Origin: Candidatus Dactylopiibacterium carminicum
GTDB lineage: Bacteria; Pseudomonadota; Gammaproteobacteria; Burkholderiales; Rhodocyclaceae
Assembly: GCF_014736495.1 (NCBI RefSeq)
Contig: NZ_MDUX01000026.1
Coordinates: forward strand, 1-48,539
DNA: 48,539 nucleotides
Direction of reading: 5' to 3'
The notes under the pieces were generated by a model. That model was not told where the DNA came from. It saw only the letters and a list, made by a program, of their open reading frames with translations, and ran no database searches. Shown piece after piece: positions 24,649-33,456 of the stretch (the first letter of the stretch is position 1; each line of letters opens with the position of its first letter). A program made the translations under genes and the position numbers.

Positions 24649-25350
24649 TCAGACGATGTCGATGTACAAGGTTTCCAGACCGTCGATTCGGCCTTCCAGG
24701 CGGTCGCCGGCCTTCACCGGGCCAACGCCGGCCGGCGTGCCGGTGAGAATCAGGTCGCCGGCTGCCAGCGTGAAATAGCGCGAGAGGTAGGCGATGATGT
24801 TCGGTACGTCCCAGATCATCTGGGCGAGATCGGCTTTCTGGCGGATCTCGTCATTGACGCGCAGTTCGAGGTTGCCGGAGGACGGATGTCCGACCGTGCT
24901 GGCCGGGTGGATGGCGGCGCAGGGGCAGGAGTTGTCGAAGCCCTTGGCCACATCCCAGGGCGATCCCTTGGCCGAGAGTGCACGTTGCAGATCGCGGCGG
25001 GTCATGTCCAGCGCTACGGCATAGCCGAAGACGTGGGTCAGGGCGGTTTCGGGCGGGATGTCCTGGCCGCCTGAGTGCAGGCCCACGGCCAGCTCCAGTT
25101 CATAGTGCAAATCGCTGGTGGCTTGCGCGTAGGGGATGCGGCTGTGGTTGGCGGCCACGGCGTCGCGCGGCTTGCTGAAGAACACCGGCGGCTGGCGTTC
25201 GTCATTGCCCATCTCGCGGATGTGGTCGAGGTAGTTCCGGCCTACGCAGTAGACGCGGCGCACCGGAAAGCGGGCGTCACTGCCCGCGACCGGCAGACTG
25301 ATGACGGCGGGCGCAGGGAATACGAGTTCGGCAGGGAAGGGCTGGCTCAT
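24649..25350 (-). CDS. Fumarylacetoacetate hydrolase (FAH) family protein
   Basis: 233 residues, the short single-domain form. Core sequences are RRVYCVGRNYLDHIREMG, PPVFFSKPRDAV, the metal-binding LHYELELAVGLHSGG (Glu ligands), FGYAVALDMTRRDLQ, and LILTGTPAGVGPVKAGD. Such proteins hydrolyse or decarboxylate acylpyruvates and related beta-keto acids with magnesium. A GGAGAT ribosome site precedes ATG 25350. It sits between the LemA and M48-like genes, which is not a usual position; a functional link to LemA is not evident. Confidence 0.92.
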   Translation of the reverse strand: MSQPFPAELVFPAPAVISLPVAGSDARFPVRRVYCVGRNYLDHIREMGNDERQPPVFFSKPRDAVAANHSRIPYAQATSDLHYELELAVGLHSGGQDIPPETALTHVFGYAVALDMTRRDLQRALSAKGSPWDVAKGFDNSCPCAAIHPASTVGHPSSGNLELRVNDEIRQKADLAQMIWDVPNIIAYLSRYFTLAAGDLILTGTPAGVGPVKAGDRLEGRIDGLETLYIDIV

Positions 25351-25431
25351 CGGGATCTCCGGCTAGGCAAAATGGCGATTATGCCCGGCTGGCCCGCATT
25401 GCACTGCATGCCATGCCCGGGGAAGAGTCGC

Positions 25432-26931
25432 CTAGGCGGCGTGTCTGCGAGCCAGGCGATCCCAGTAGTAGCCAGCCCGTTCGCTATCACCGCGCGCTTC
25501 GTAGAAGTGCGCCGCTTCGATGGTGGCGTTTTCGATCAACTGCGCATCGCGATCCATGGCCAGTTCAAGGTAGCGGATCGCCGTCTCGTCATTCCGGGCT
25601 TGCAGCAGGCGGGCCGCCTGGAATGCCGCCCGGGCGCTGCCGTGAGGGTGGTCGGCGGCACGGCAGAGCAAGGGGGCGGCTTCGGCCTGCCGGCCCACAG
25701 TGATGAGCGCCTGGGCATAGTGCTCCAGTTCGTCAGGGCCGAGCAGGCTGTGATCACGCTCGTCCAGGCGGCGGGTGATTTCGTGCGCACTGCTGACTTC
25801 ATGGAAGCGTGCGCGCCAGGCCAGTTCATTGTCCGCCAGCCATTGTTGGTCAAACCTGCGCTGCAGTGCGGGCAGATGTTCGCCGAACAAGGCTTGTGCC
25901 GCGCTGTGCGTGGCATCCAGCGGCAACTCGGGTGGGCAGTCCAGCGCCAGCAGACGGTCTTGCAAGCAGGGTGCTTCGGCCTCCAGATCGGTCTGCGTGC
26001 GCAGGGCTTCTTCCAGCCAGATCTGGGCTTCGGCGCGCGTGAGTCCGGCGTGCAGCGCAGTCCGCATGGACCCATGCGGCAGATAGGCTGGCGCAGGCTG
26101 CTGATCCGCGCGTGCCCACAGCTCCTTCCAGAAGCGCTGGCTGATGAAGCGACTGCGGACATGGTCGGCGATCAGGGCGTCGGCAACGGTCTGGGCGCCC
26201 ACGATCTCGGTGGCTGCCCGGTCTGCGGCCAGGGCCAGCTGGCAAACGATCGGCAGGCCGGCTGAAGCGAAGCGTGGCACGTAAGCCCGCAGGAAGTACG
26301 CGTAGGGTAGATCCAGCAATGTTTTGCGTTGCGCGTACTGTGCGTGCAATGCCAGCCAGTGGCTGCGCAGGCGGTGGATCCAGACCGCGAACGCGTCTTC
26401 GGTATTGGCCAGGCGTGCATGCTCGTGAGCGAGCAGGGCGGCGAACTCCTTGCGCGAGAGCACCTGCATCAATGGCAGGCCGGCGCTCAGCTCCGCCCGT
26501 CCGAGGCCTGGGATGCCGAAACGCGGCAACTGATGGATGGACAGCGTGAGGCTGTCGTCGAGCAAGATGTTTGCGAACGCCGGCGTTTTCAGCCGGATCT
26601 GGATCTTGTCGATCATGGCGAACAGCTTGGGTGCCTGTGTGGCCGTGAGAGGCTGGCCCTGCCCAGGGGGAACCGCACGGGTCAGCAGTCTTGCCAGCAA
26701 GGCCAACGCCACGCCTGCGGGGGTCAGCAACATCAGGGCAGGAAGTGCGCCGCCATCAAGCAGGTATCCACTACCCCAGGAGGAGCCGACCAGTACGCAC
26801 AGCACCAGTCCCAGCGGATAGACGTACCCCAGCAAGGCCAGCAGCGCCAGATGCAGGCGGTAGCGCTCCGGGGTGCGTTCGGCATCTTGTTCGAATTTTT
26901 CGAGTACGGCTTTGTGTGGCCTGAAATTCAT
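25432..26931 (-). CDS. M48-like membrane protein with degenerate zinc site (pseudopeptidase)
   Basis: 499 residues. The start is ATG 26931 (MNFRPHKAVLEKFEQD); the frame upstream of it is not family-like. Two membrane helices (about 28-50 and 60-84) are followed by an M48-like core. Where active M48 enzymes have HExxH, this one has HEHAR at 169-173, so the second His is Arg. The downstream segment LALAADRAATEIVGA (about 232-246) corresponds to the usual EADR...AE region, but the ligand Glu appears to be Ala. The C-terminal third is a helical, repeat-like region (TPR-like, LEHYAQALITVGRQAEAAPLL). It is likely a non-catalytic homologue in the LemA neighbourhood. Confidence 0.75.
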   Translation of the reverse strand: MNFRPHKAVLEKFEQDAERTPERYRLHLALLALLGYVYPLGLVLCVLVGSSWGSGYLLDGGALPALMLLTPAGVALALLARLLTRAVPPGQGQPLTATQAPKLFAMIDKIQIRLKTPAFANILLDDSLTLSIHQLPRFGIPGLGRAELSAGLPLMQVLSRKEFAALLAHEHARLANTEDAFAVWIHRLRSHWLALHAQYAQRKTLLDLPYAYFLRAYVPRFASAGLPIVCQLALAADRAATEIVGAQTVADALIADHVRSRFISQRFWKELWARADQQPAPAYLPHGSMRTALHAGLTRAEAQIWLEEALRTQTDLEAEAPCLQDRLLALDCPPELPLDATHSAAQALFGEHLPALQRRFDQQWLADNELAWRARFHEVSSAHEITRRLDERDHSLLGPDELEHYAQALITVGRQAEAAPLLCRAADHPHGSARAAFQAARLLQARNDETAIRYLELAMDRDAQLIENATIEAAHFYEARGDSERAGYYWDRLARRHAA

Positions 26932-27259
26932 GGTGGCTTCGGTCCTGTGACAGCAGCAGACGCCGCAAGCGCTATGCCAGTCCCTTCCCGCGATGGAAAG
27001 CCGCGCGCCAAGCCGGGTTGGCGCGAAACCGGCACGCAGCAGGTGACGCGACCTGCCAGTGCAGTGACGATGTGCGTCACTCCGGAGGTGCTGACCGGGA
27101 TTCCGGTGTTCGTGCTGTGGGGCTGTCAGAGGGCAGGAAGCCTGGCAGGCTTCATGAAACCAGGGCGACCCTGGAGCGGGGCGGGTTAAGTGCCTACCCA
27201 TCCCGCATGAGGATGGTCGGCCGCCGACGGAGGCGGTGCAGGTGGCCTCGTGGTAAGCG
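26932..27259. other. Intergenic region with two small adjacent hairpins
   Basis: 328 bp between the amiC stop and the M48-like start, both on the minus strand. Two short stem-loops lie side by side: 27138-27152 (AAGCCTG with CAGGCTT) and 27160-27174 (CCAGGG, CGA, CCCTGG). Neither has a T-run. No gene and no convincing promoter was seen. Confidence 0.45.
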
Positions 27260-28600
27260 TCAGTTCAGCGCGATCACGCGGCCGCTCGAGAGCGGTGGAT
27301 TCTTCGCGAAGTACAGCTTAATGCCGCGCAGCAAGGCTTCGGCCATTTCCTTCTGGAAGGCCGGATTGTTGAGACGTTTTTCTTCTTCCGGATTGGAAAT
27401 GAAGGCGGTCTCGACCAGCAGCGAGGGAATGTCCGGCGCCTTCAGCACGGCGAAGCCGGCTTGTTCCACCTGTGTCTTGTGCAACTGGTTGATGTTGCCC
27501 AGCTCGCCGAGCACTGCCTGCGCGACCTTCAGGCTGTCGTTGAGGGTGGCGGTCTGCGAGAGATCGAGCAGGGTGCGCGCGAGATGGTTGTCTTTGACGT
27601 TGATGTTTACGCCGCCGATCAGGTCGGCTGCGTTTTCCTTTTGCGCCAGCAGGCGCGCGGCGGTACTGGTGGCGCCGCGCTCCGAGAGTACGAATACCGA
27701 GCTGCCTCGGGCCGAGGGACGCGTGAAGGCGTCGGCATGGATGGAGACAAAGAGGTCTGCCTGTACGCGGCGCGCCTTATCCACCCGCTGGGCCAGCGGG
27801 ACGAAGAAATCCGCATCGCGCGTGAGCATCGCGCGCATGCCGGGTTCGGCATCGATGCGTGCCTTGAGCAGCTTGCCGATGGCCAGCGTGATGTTCTTCT
27901 CGTAGGTGCCACGTGGGCCGACCGCGCCGGGATCCTCGCCGCCGTGGCCAGGATCGATGGCGATGGTGATGAGACGTAGCGGGGTGGATTTGTCTCCACG
28001 CCCGGTCTTGCGGTTGGCCGGGTCGGCCTGGGCCGTGACTGTCTGGGTCTGGCCGCGTTCCTTCGCCAGGCGTGCCAGTTCATCCTCGCCGGATGCGCCC
28101 CGGGCGGCTTCCTCGGGGCTGCGTTTTTCGATCAAGGCCAGCAGCGGGTCGCGTTCCTCGGTGGGGTAGAGGTCCAGCACCAGGCGGTGGCCGTAATCAC
28201 CGGCCGGTGGCAGCGAAAACACCTGGGGTTTGATCTCGCTCTTCAGTTCCACCACGATACGGATAATGCCCGGGCGGTTGCGGCCGGCGCGGATGAGCTT
28301 GATGTAGGGGTCCGACTCCGAGATCTTGCCCGGAATGCTCTGCAGTACGCTGTTGAATTCGACGCCTTCGAGGTCGACGACGAGGCGTTCCGGATCCTTC
28401 ACGATCTGGTGGCTGTATTTCAGGTCGGCCGCGCCTTCGAGGGTGATCCGGGTATAGTCCTGCGCGGGCCATACGCGCACCGCAAGGATGCGCGTGGCAG
28501 CCTGGACCAGGCCTACCGGCGTGACCAGCAGACACATGACCGCGCCACCGGCCTGCAGCAGACGGCGGCGGTTCAGATCGGGCCGATGCTGCTCAGACAT
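27260..28600 (-). CDS. amiC: N-acetylmuramoyl-L-alanine amidase, AMIN-Amidase_3 (AmiC-type)
   Basis: 446 residues. A twin-arginine signal (NRRRLLQAGGAVMCLLV) fits the Tat export of E. coli AmiA and AmiC. An AMIN domain (about 37-150) targets the septum, a charged linker follows, and Amidase_3 fills about 210-435: IAIDPGHGGEDPGAVG (zinc His and Glu), FVSIHADAF (zinc His), and LVETAFISNPEEE (catalytic Glu). It splits daughter-cell peptidoglycan by cutting the peptide from MurNAc. The first 28 bases overlap the end of tsaE. The tsaE-amidase order matches the E. coli tsaE-amiB pair. Confidence 0.95.
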   Translation of the reverse strand: MSEQHRPDLNRRRLLQAGGAVMCLLVTPVGLVQAATRILAVRVWPAQDYTRITLEGAADLKYSHQIVKDPERLVVDLEGVEFNSVLQSIPGKISESDPYIKLIRAGRNRPGIIRIVVELKSEIKPQVFSLPPAGDYGHRLVLDLYPTEERDPLLALIEKRSPEEAARGASGEDELARLAKERGQTQTVTAQADPANRKTGRGDKSTPLRLITIAIDPGHGGEDPGAVGPRGTYEKNITLAIGKLLKARIDAEPGMRAMLTRDADFFVPLAQRVDKARRVQADLFVSIHADAFTRPSARGSSVFVLSERGATSTAARLLAQKENAADLIGGVNINVKDNHLARTLLDLSQTATLNDSLKVAQAVLGELGNINQLHKTQVEQAGFAVLKAPDIPSLLVETAFISNPEEEKRLNNPAFQKEMAEALLRGIKLYFAKNPPLSSGRVIALN

Positions 28601-29052
28601 GCCTGCCCCCGTGGGCTGCGAGCCTCGATGCTGACGCTGCGGCCTTCACCTGCCACGGCGAGCCGCACCAGCAGGTCCGGCTGCGGCACATGCGGTGCAG
28701 CTTTGTCCGCCCATTCCACAAGGCAGACGGCCGGTGTGCCGAAATACTCTTCAAGGCCGGATTCGAGAAACTCATCTGGATGCGCGAACCGATAGAAATC
28801 AAAGTGATACAGCGACATTCTAGAAACTGCATAAACTTCGAGCAAGGTGTAGGTCGGGCTTTTTACGCTGCCCTGGTGCCCCAGCGCGCGCAGCAGACCG
28901 CGGGTGAGGGTGGTTTTGCCCGCGCCAAGGTCGCCTTCCAGCCAGATCACCAGCCCCGGCTGCAGGGCTGCGGCCAACGCCGCACCGCAGGCCTCGGTGG
29001 CGGCCTCGTTGCACAGATGGCTGGTGAGCGCTGAAGTTTCATGAGCGGGCAT
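28573..29052 (-). CDS. tsaE: tRNA t6A37 synthesis ATPase TsaE
   Basis: 159 residues. The start is ATG 29052 (MPAHETSALTSHL). Walker A is EGDLGAGKTTLTRGLLRALG; then SPTYTLLEVY, YHFDFYRF (motif before the conserved D) and LVEWADK match the family. TsaE works with TsaB and TsaD to add threonylcarbamoyl to A37 of ANN-decoding tRNAs. It overlaps amiC at its 3' end by 28 bp, and its 5' end overlaps divergent queG by 12 bp. Confidence 0.95.
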   Translation of the reverse strand: MPAHETSALTSHLCNEAATEACGAALAAALQPGLVIWLEGDLGAGKTTLTRGLLRALGHQGSVKSPTYTLLEVYAVSRMSLYHFDFYRFAHPDEFLESGLEEYFGTPAVCLVEWADKAAPHVPQPDLLVRLAVAGEGRSVSIEARSPRGQACLSSIGPI

Positions 29053-30132
29053 TCGACGGATTCTCTCGATACGCAGGAACTGGTCCGGCAGATCCGCGCC
29101 TGGGGCGGGGAACTGGGGCTGGGCGCCGTGGCGATCGCCGGCATCGAACTGCCGGGCGCTGAGGCGGGGCTGGCGGATTGGCTGACGGCCGGATTTCACG
29201 GCGACATGGATTATATGGCCCGCCATGGCATGAAGCGCGCCCGGCCGGCGGAACTCGTGCCCGGCACGCTCAGCGTGGTCTGCGCGCGTCTGGATTACTG
29301 GCCGGAGCCGGACATGACGGCTGCGCGTGCCGATTTCTCCCGCCCCGAGCGCGCCGTGGTGTCGCGCTACGCCTGGGGCCGCGATTACCACAAGGTGCTG
29401 CGTGCGCGGCTGCAGAAGCTGGCGGACCGCATCGCCGACGCCGTCGGCCCTCTCGGCCATCGTGTGTTCGTCGATTCCGCGCCGGTGATGGAAGGTGCGC
29501 TGGGGGCCGGTGCCGGTCTGGGCTGGCGCGGCAAGCACACCCTGCTGCTCAGCCGCGAGGCAGGCTCCACCTTCTTTCTGGGCGAGATCTACGTCGACCT
29601 CGCGTTGCCGCCGGATGCGCCGCAGATCGATCATTGCGGCCGCTGCAGCGCCTGTATCGAAGCCTGCCCCACGCGTGCCATCGTCGCGCCCTACCGGCTC
29701 GATGCCCGCCGCTGCATCTCTTATCTCACCATCGAGCACGCCGGTGCGATTCCCGAGGCGTTCCGCGCAGCCATCGGCAACCGTGTATATGGCTGCGACG
29801 ACTGCCAGACGGTCTGCCCCTGGAATCGCTTCGCACGCCCCACGCGCGAGCTGGACTTCGCCGTGCGCAACGGGCTGGACCGCGCCACGCTGGTCGAACT
29901 CTTCGCCTGGAGTGAGGAAGATTTCAACGCGCGTCTGGCCGGTTCGCCGATCTACCGTATCGGTCACGAGCGCTGGCTACGCAATCTTGCCACCGGCCTG
30001 GGCAATGCGCCCACCACGCCAGCGGTGCTCGCCGCGCTGCGCAGCCGGGCCGACCACCCCTCGGCACTGGTGCGCGAGCATGTGGCCTGGGCGCTGGCGC
30101 AACATGCGGGCAAAGACCTCAATCCCGCGTGA
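29041..30132 (+). CDS. queG: Epoxyqueuosine reductase
   Basis: 363 residues. It reduces epoxyqueuosine to queuosine in tRNA using cobalamin and two 4Fe-4S clusters. The N-terminal part contains WLTAGFHGDMDYMARH and the family VDSAPVMEGALG-AGLGWRGKHTLL region. The ferredoxin-like part has CGRCSACIEACPT (about 200-212) and CDDCQTVCPWNR (about 252-263). A short HEAT-like C-terminal tail follows (ALVREHVAWALAQH). Its first 12 bases overlap the tsaE start on the other strand, and its last 14 bases overlap the WYL regulator gene. Confidence 0.95.
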   Translation: MSGHSTDSLDTQELVRQIRAWGGELGLGAVAIAGIELPGAEAGLADWLTAGFHGDMDYMARHGMKRARPAELVPGTLSVVCARLDYWPEPDMTAARADFSRPERAVVSRYAWGRDYHKVLRARLQKLADRIADAVGPLGHRVFVDSAPVMEGALGAGAGLGWRGKHTLLLSREAGSTFFLGEIYVDLALPPDAPQIDHCGRCSACIEACPTRAIVAPYRLDARRCISYLTIEHAGAIPEAFRAAIGNRVYGCDDCQTVCPWNRFARPTRELDFAVRNGLDRATLVELFAWSEEDFNARLAGSPIYRIGHERWLRNLATGLGNAPTTPAVLAALRSRADHPSALVREHVAWALAQHAGKDLNPA

Positions 30133-30814
30133 TGCGGATGCTTTCGCGGCGCTCGAGCTGATCGAAGAAGTCGTCCAGACGGCGGCCCGGCTGGTCGGGG
30201 AAGGATTCGTCGCCGACATCCAGCGTCAGCATACGGTCCAGACGGAAGTGGCGGAAATCGTCACGTAACTGGCACCAGCCGATCAGCGTCCAGGCCGCGC
30301 CCCAGAAGAACAGGCCCAGGGGCCAGACGCTGCGTTGGCTGCGCGCCCCGGCGGCGTCGCTGTAATCCAGATGAACGATGTGCCGCGCACGGATCGCTTC
30401 GCGCAGCGGGCCGAGCCAGGCCGGCGCGGTATTGGCTGGTGGCACGAAGATCCGTGCGAGCCGCGCTTCACGTTTGCGTGCCTCGGGCAAGGCGTTGTGG
30501 ATCTTGGCCAGGGCACCGCTGGCCGCGCGTGCGAGGTCGGCATCCGCCCACGCCTGCACCATGCGCGTGCCGATCAGCAAGGCTTCGAGTTCCTCCGCGT
30601 CGAACATCAGCGGCGGCACATCCATGCGGTAGCGCAAACGGTAACCCACGCCCGCCTCGCCTTCGATCGGCACACCGGAGAGGCTGAGATCGCGGATGTC
30701 GCGGTACAGCGTGCGCAGCGAGACCTGCAACTGCTCAGCCAGCCAGGCACCGGTGGCGCAATGACGACTGCGCAGCAGTTCGACGAGGCGGAAAAGGCGG
30801 TCTGCACGGCGCAT
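30119..30814 (-). CDS. WYL-domain transcriptional regulator (YafY type)
   Basis: 231 residues. The N-terminal HTH_11 winged helix is clear (RRADRLFRLVELLRSRH, then LAEQLQVSLRTLYRDIRDL). A linker follows, then a WYL domain at about 135-200 (RHIVHLDYSDAAG, WPLGLFFWGAAWTLIGWCQLRDDFRHFRLDRM, 30362-30244). WYL domains sense nucleic-acid or nucleotide-like ligands in several families. No target gene is obvious; it runs convergent with queG and could control genes elsewhere. Confidence 0.92.
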   Translation of the reverse strand: MRRADRLFRLVELLRSRHCATGAWLAEQLQVSLRTLYRDIRDLSLSGVPIEGEAGVGYRLRYRMDVPPLMFDAEELEALLIGTRMVQAWADADLARAASGALAKIHNALPEARKREARLARIFVPPANTAPAWLGPLREAIRARHIVHLDYSDAAGARSQRSVWPLGLFFWGAAWTLIGWCQLRDDFRHFRLDRMLTLDVGDESFPDQPGRRLDDFFDQLERRESIRITRD

Positions 30815-30915
30815 GTGGCGGTTCGGGGGCGGCGGGGGAGCGGTTGGCAGGGGGGGGCTGGATTATGGGCCAGGAACCGTTGCTTTCGGGGGGACGCGAA
30901 CGGGGCCCGCATTGG

Positions 30916-30943
30916 CGTCATTCCGGCATTCGCCGGAATGACG
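30916..30943. repeat. REP-like palindrome, CGTCATTCCGGC family
   Basis: CGTCATTCCGGC, a 4-base ATTC loop, and a perfect complement. This sequence type (GTCATTCCGGCG...GCCGGAAT) is a frequent intergenic repeat in many proteobacterial genomes. Related but diverged copies lie at about 31074 and 43376 in this window. Confidence 0.8.
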
Positions 30944-31073
30944 GCGGTTTTCTACTTCCCCGTCTCCAGAATTCCTTGGCCGGAAAGGCGCCCGTTCATG
31001 CTTCGATCCCTCAGCACGAACGGGGTTGTGGCGGTGGGTGCGCTGGGAATCAAAAGCGGCGGATTGCGTGTTG

Positions 31074-31128
31074 GCGTCATCCCGACATACGCCGGAATCC
31101 AGAGCGAGTCCGTCCCCTGAATTCCGGC
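31074..31128. repeat. Diverged copy of the CGTCATTCCGGC repeat
   Basis: Begins GCGTCATCCCGACATACGCC and contains an imperfect inverted pair, GCCGGAATCCAG (31091-31102) with CTGAATTCCGGC (31118-31129). It lies 46 bp beyond the stop of the VOC gene. Confidence 0.65.
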
Positions 31129-31174
31129 TCTGAGCCTGCCAAGGGGGCTGAATGACGGCACCCCATCGGGATGA

Positions 31175-31543
31175 TCAGTGCATCGAGTGCAGCCCGAGCA
31201 AGTTGCCCTCGGTGTCGGCGAAGATCGCGAAATAGCCGATTTCGGCGTGGATCAGGGTTTTGGGCACGATCACCTTGCCGCCCGCCGGGACCACACGCTC
31301 GAGAATCGTTGCCAGATCGTCACCGCCATTCAGATAGACACGCACGCCGTCCGCATGCGGGCGGGCCTCGTCCATCTTGACCAGGCAGCCGCCTACACCG
31401 GGTTCCACATAGGGCAGCATGGCCATGGGCATGCCGGGGAAATCGTTGTTGCGCTGCAATTCGGTGGCATAGAGGCGGCCATAGAAGACGCTGGCGCGTT
31501 CCAGGTCGGCCACGGGGATTTCGAACCAGTTGACTGCGTTCAT
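31175..31543 (-). CDS. VOC (glyoxalase/bleomycin-resistance) family protein
   Basis: 122 residues. The start ATG at 31543 has AAGGAG upstream; longer frames are not family-like. One VOC domain: MNAVNWFEIPVADLERASVFYGRLYA at the N-terminus, GGCLVKMDEA in the middle, and GYFAIFADTEGNLLGLHS at the end, with the usual metal-ligand Glu replaced or shifted. The subgroup is widespread and mostly uncharacterised. No functional link to its neighbours was seen. Confidence 0.9.
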   Translation of the reverse strand: MNAVNWFEIPVADLERASVFYGRLYATELQRNNDFPGMPMAMLPYVEPGVGGCLVKMDEARPHADGVRVYLNGGDDLATILERVVPAGGKVIVPKTLIHAEIGYFAIFADTEGNLLGLHSMH

Positions 31544-31757
31544 GCGTCGGACTCCTTGCGTGAAGAATGGTGAGGAAACGGGGCGGCTCCACCAGAGGGG
31601 CGGACCGGTCAGCGATTGACGGGTGCAAGGATGCGCGGGGGGTGCTGACAGCATGGTGTCAGCAGGGATGCCGGGTGCGCCGTGGGCGGGCGCGCCAGCG
31701 TAGAATCCCGCAGCTTGAAAGCCGGCCGCGGGGGACGTGGCCTCATTCGGGGGAGAC

Positions 31758-33455
31758 ATGGGTTCGCGAGTTGCTGGCGCCGGAGTGGCGCTGTTGGGAC
31801 TGGGCCTGGCCGGGGCGACATTGATCAATGTGCATCAGGCTCCGCAGACGGTGTTCTATGCGGAATTCGCCGCGGCACTGGGTGTGGTGCTGGCCTTCAT
31901 GGCAGCCATGCTGGCACGCCCCGAGGGGCTGGAGCTGCGCCTCGGCGTGGCGCCCTGGCTGGCGCTGCTGCTCGGGCTGGCCTGTCTGGCCTGGGGCCTG
32001 GGCAGCCGTGGGCTTGGCTATCCGGCCTATCTGAGCTTCTTCGTGCTGGCCTATCTGCTGGGGGCGCAGTTGCGCGGCGAATCCTGGATGCTGACGGTGG
32101 CACTGGGCCTGTTCGGCTGTGCGCTGCTGCAGTCGCTGGCCGGTCTGGCGCAGTTGCTGGGCTGGGATCTTGGCGGGCTGGTGATGCAGAAGATTTACCG
32201 GCAGGCCTTCGGCAATGTCGGCCAGGCCAATCATTACGCCAATCTGCTGTTCCTCGGTCTGGCTTCGCTGGCCTGGTTGCATGCGCGGCGTCTGGTCGGC
32301 TGGTTCTTCCTGTTGCTGCTCGCGGCCTGGCTGGCGCTGGCCGCTGCTGCGTCGGCCTCGCGCGGTGCCTGGCTGTATACCGCCGCGTTTCTGGTGCTGG
32401 GGCTGGTGAGCCTGCGCGGCGACGAGGGCGCGCGCCGGCTGGGGCGTGCGTTGCTGCTCGCTGCGTTGTGTTCGGTGGTGGCACAGCTGCTGGTGACTTA
32501 CGGCGATCTGCTCGATGTCTTCGGTGTGACCACGGCCATCGAGCGCGCGGGGGATGCCGGCTCCAACGGGCAGCGTCTCTACAACTGGCTGGCCGCGTGG
32601 CAATCGATCCAGGCGCACCCCTGGCTGGGGACCGGACCGGGCAGCTTCTATCAGGCCTCCATCGAGGCGATGTTCCATACCCCGCCCGCGGCATTCCCGA
32701 AATTCGCCGAGCATGCGCACAACCTGCCGCTGCAACTGGCGGCCGAATTTGGCCTGCCACTGGCAGTCCTGCTGATCCTGGGGCTGTTGTGGTGGTACGT
32801 GCACCAACTGTTCCGCGCCCGCGAGGCCGAATCCCTGTGGGCACTGGCCTGCGTGGCGGTGATCGGCCTGCACAGTCTGGTCGAATACCCGCTGTGGTAT
32901 GTGTATTTCATCGTGCCGCTGGGGCTGGCGATGGGTGTGGCCGACGCGACGGATCGCGCGCTGCCGGTGCTGCATCTGCCACGCTGGCCGGGTTTTCTGC
33001 TCGGTCTGGTGGCTCTGCTGGGCTGCCTGTGGGCACTGCACGACTGGCATGCGGTACGCCAGGCCAATCGCCTGCTGACCGTGGCGGAGGACAGCGCCTC
33101 GCGCGTGAAGGCAGCGAAGCTGCTGGATCGTGTGCTGCCATGGTCGGTGCTGGCCGCACACGCCGAAGGGCTGCGCTTGCAGGCCTGGGCCCCCGAGGAT
33201 GGTGGCGCGGCAGCCCAGGCGGCACGTTGTGATGCCTTCTGGCAGCGCAAACCCTCGTGGTTCATGATGCAGCGCTGTGCCCAGGCCTACGCGCTGACAG
33301 GGCAGGCCGCTTCACTGGAGCGCATCGCCGTGGCCTTCTGCGATGGCTTCCGCTTCCATCGCCCGGCCGTGCTGGCCTGGGGCGAGGAGCACGATGCCGC
33401 GGCCACCGGCTTGCGTCTGGCGGGCCTGGCCTGCTTCCCGCCGAAGGGGCGTTGA
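31758..33455 (+). CDS. pglL: PglL-type O-oligosaccharyltransferase / Wzy_C ligase
   Basis: 565 residues. The start is ATG 31758 behind GGGGGAG. Twelve or so helices in the first 430 residues are followed by a soluble tail. Matches to the protein O-glycosylation ligases (PglL/PilO type): GNVGQANHYANLLFLGL, the long periplasmic loop with SIQAHPWLGTGPGSFYQ and FPKFAEHAHNLPLQLAAEFG, and the signature HSLVEYPLWYVYF. The C-terminal tail is like the Wzy_C_2 domain. It would transfer an undecaprenyl-linked glycan to pilin or other exported proteins; an O-antigen ligase or polymerase role is the alternative. It is the first gene of a four-gene run with no intergenic gaps. Confidence 0.85.
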   Translation: MGSRVAGAGVALLGLGLAGATLINVHQAPQTVFYAEFAAALGVVLAFMAAMLARPEGLELRLGVAPWLALLLGLACLAWGLGSRGLGYPAYLSFFVLAYLLGAQLRGESWMLTVALGLFGCALLQSLAGLAQLLGWDLGGLVMQKIYRQAFGNVGQANHYANLLFLGLASLAWLHARRLVGWFFLLLLAAWLALAAAASASRGAWLYTAAFLVLGLVSLRGDEGARRLGRALLLAALCSVVAQLLVTYGDLLDVFGVTTAIERAGDAGSNGQRLYNWLAAWQSIQAHPWLGTGPGSFYQASIEAMFHTPPAAFPKFAEHAHNLPLQLAAEFGLPLAVLLILGLLWWYVHQLFRAREAESLWALACVAVIGLHSLVEYPLWYVYFIVPLGLAMGVADATDRALPVLHLPRWPGFLLGLVALLGCLWALHDWHAVRQANRLLTVAEDSASRVKAAKLLDRVLPWSVLAAHAEGLRLQAWAPEDGGAAAQAARCDAFWQRKPSWFMMQRCAQAYALTGQAASLERIAVAFCDGFRFHRPAVLAWGEEHDAAATGLRLAGLACFPPKGR

Positions 33456-33456
33456 G

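Larger units (their letters stand above)
30815..31174. other. Intergenic region with CGTCATTCCGGC-type repeats
   Basis: 360 bp between two minus-strand genes, without a credible gene. It holds a perfect 12-bp stem-loop at 30916-30943 and a second diverged copy of the same sequence family near 31074-31128, both described separately. No promoter could be assigned with confidence. Confidence 0.5.

Noticed and set aside
28573..29967. Single long minus-strand gene of 464 codons including TsaE
   Set aside because: Only the last 159 codons are TsaE; the rest is antisense to queG, so the start was placed at 29052.
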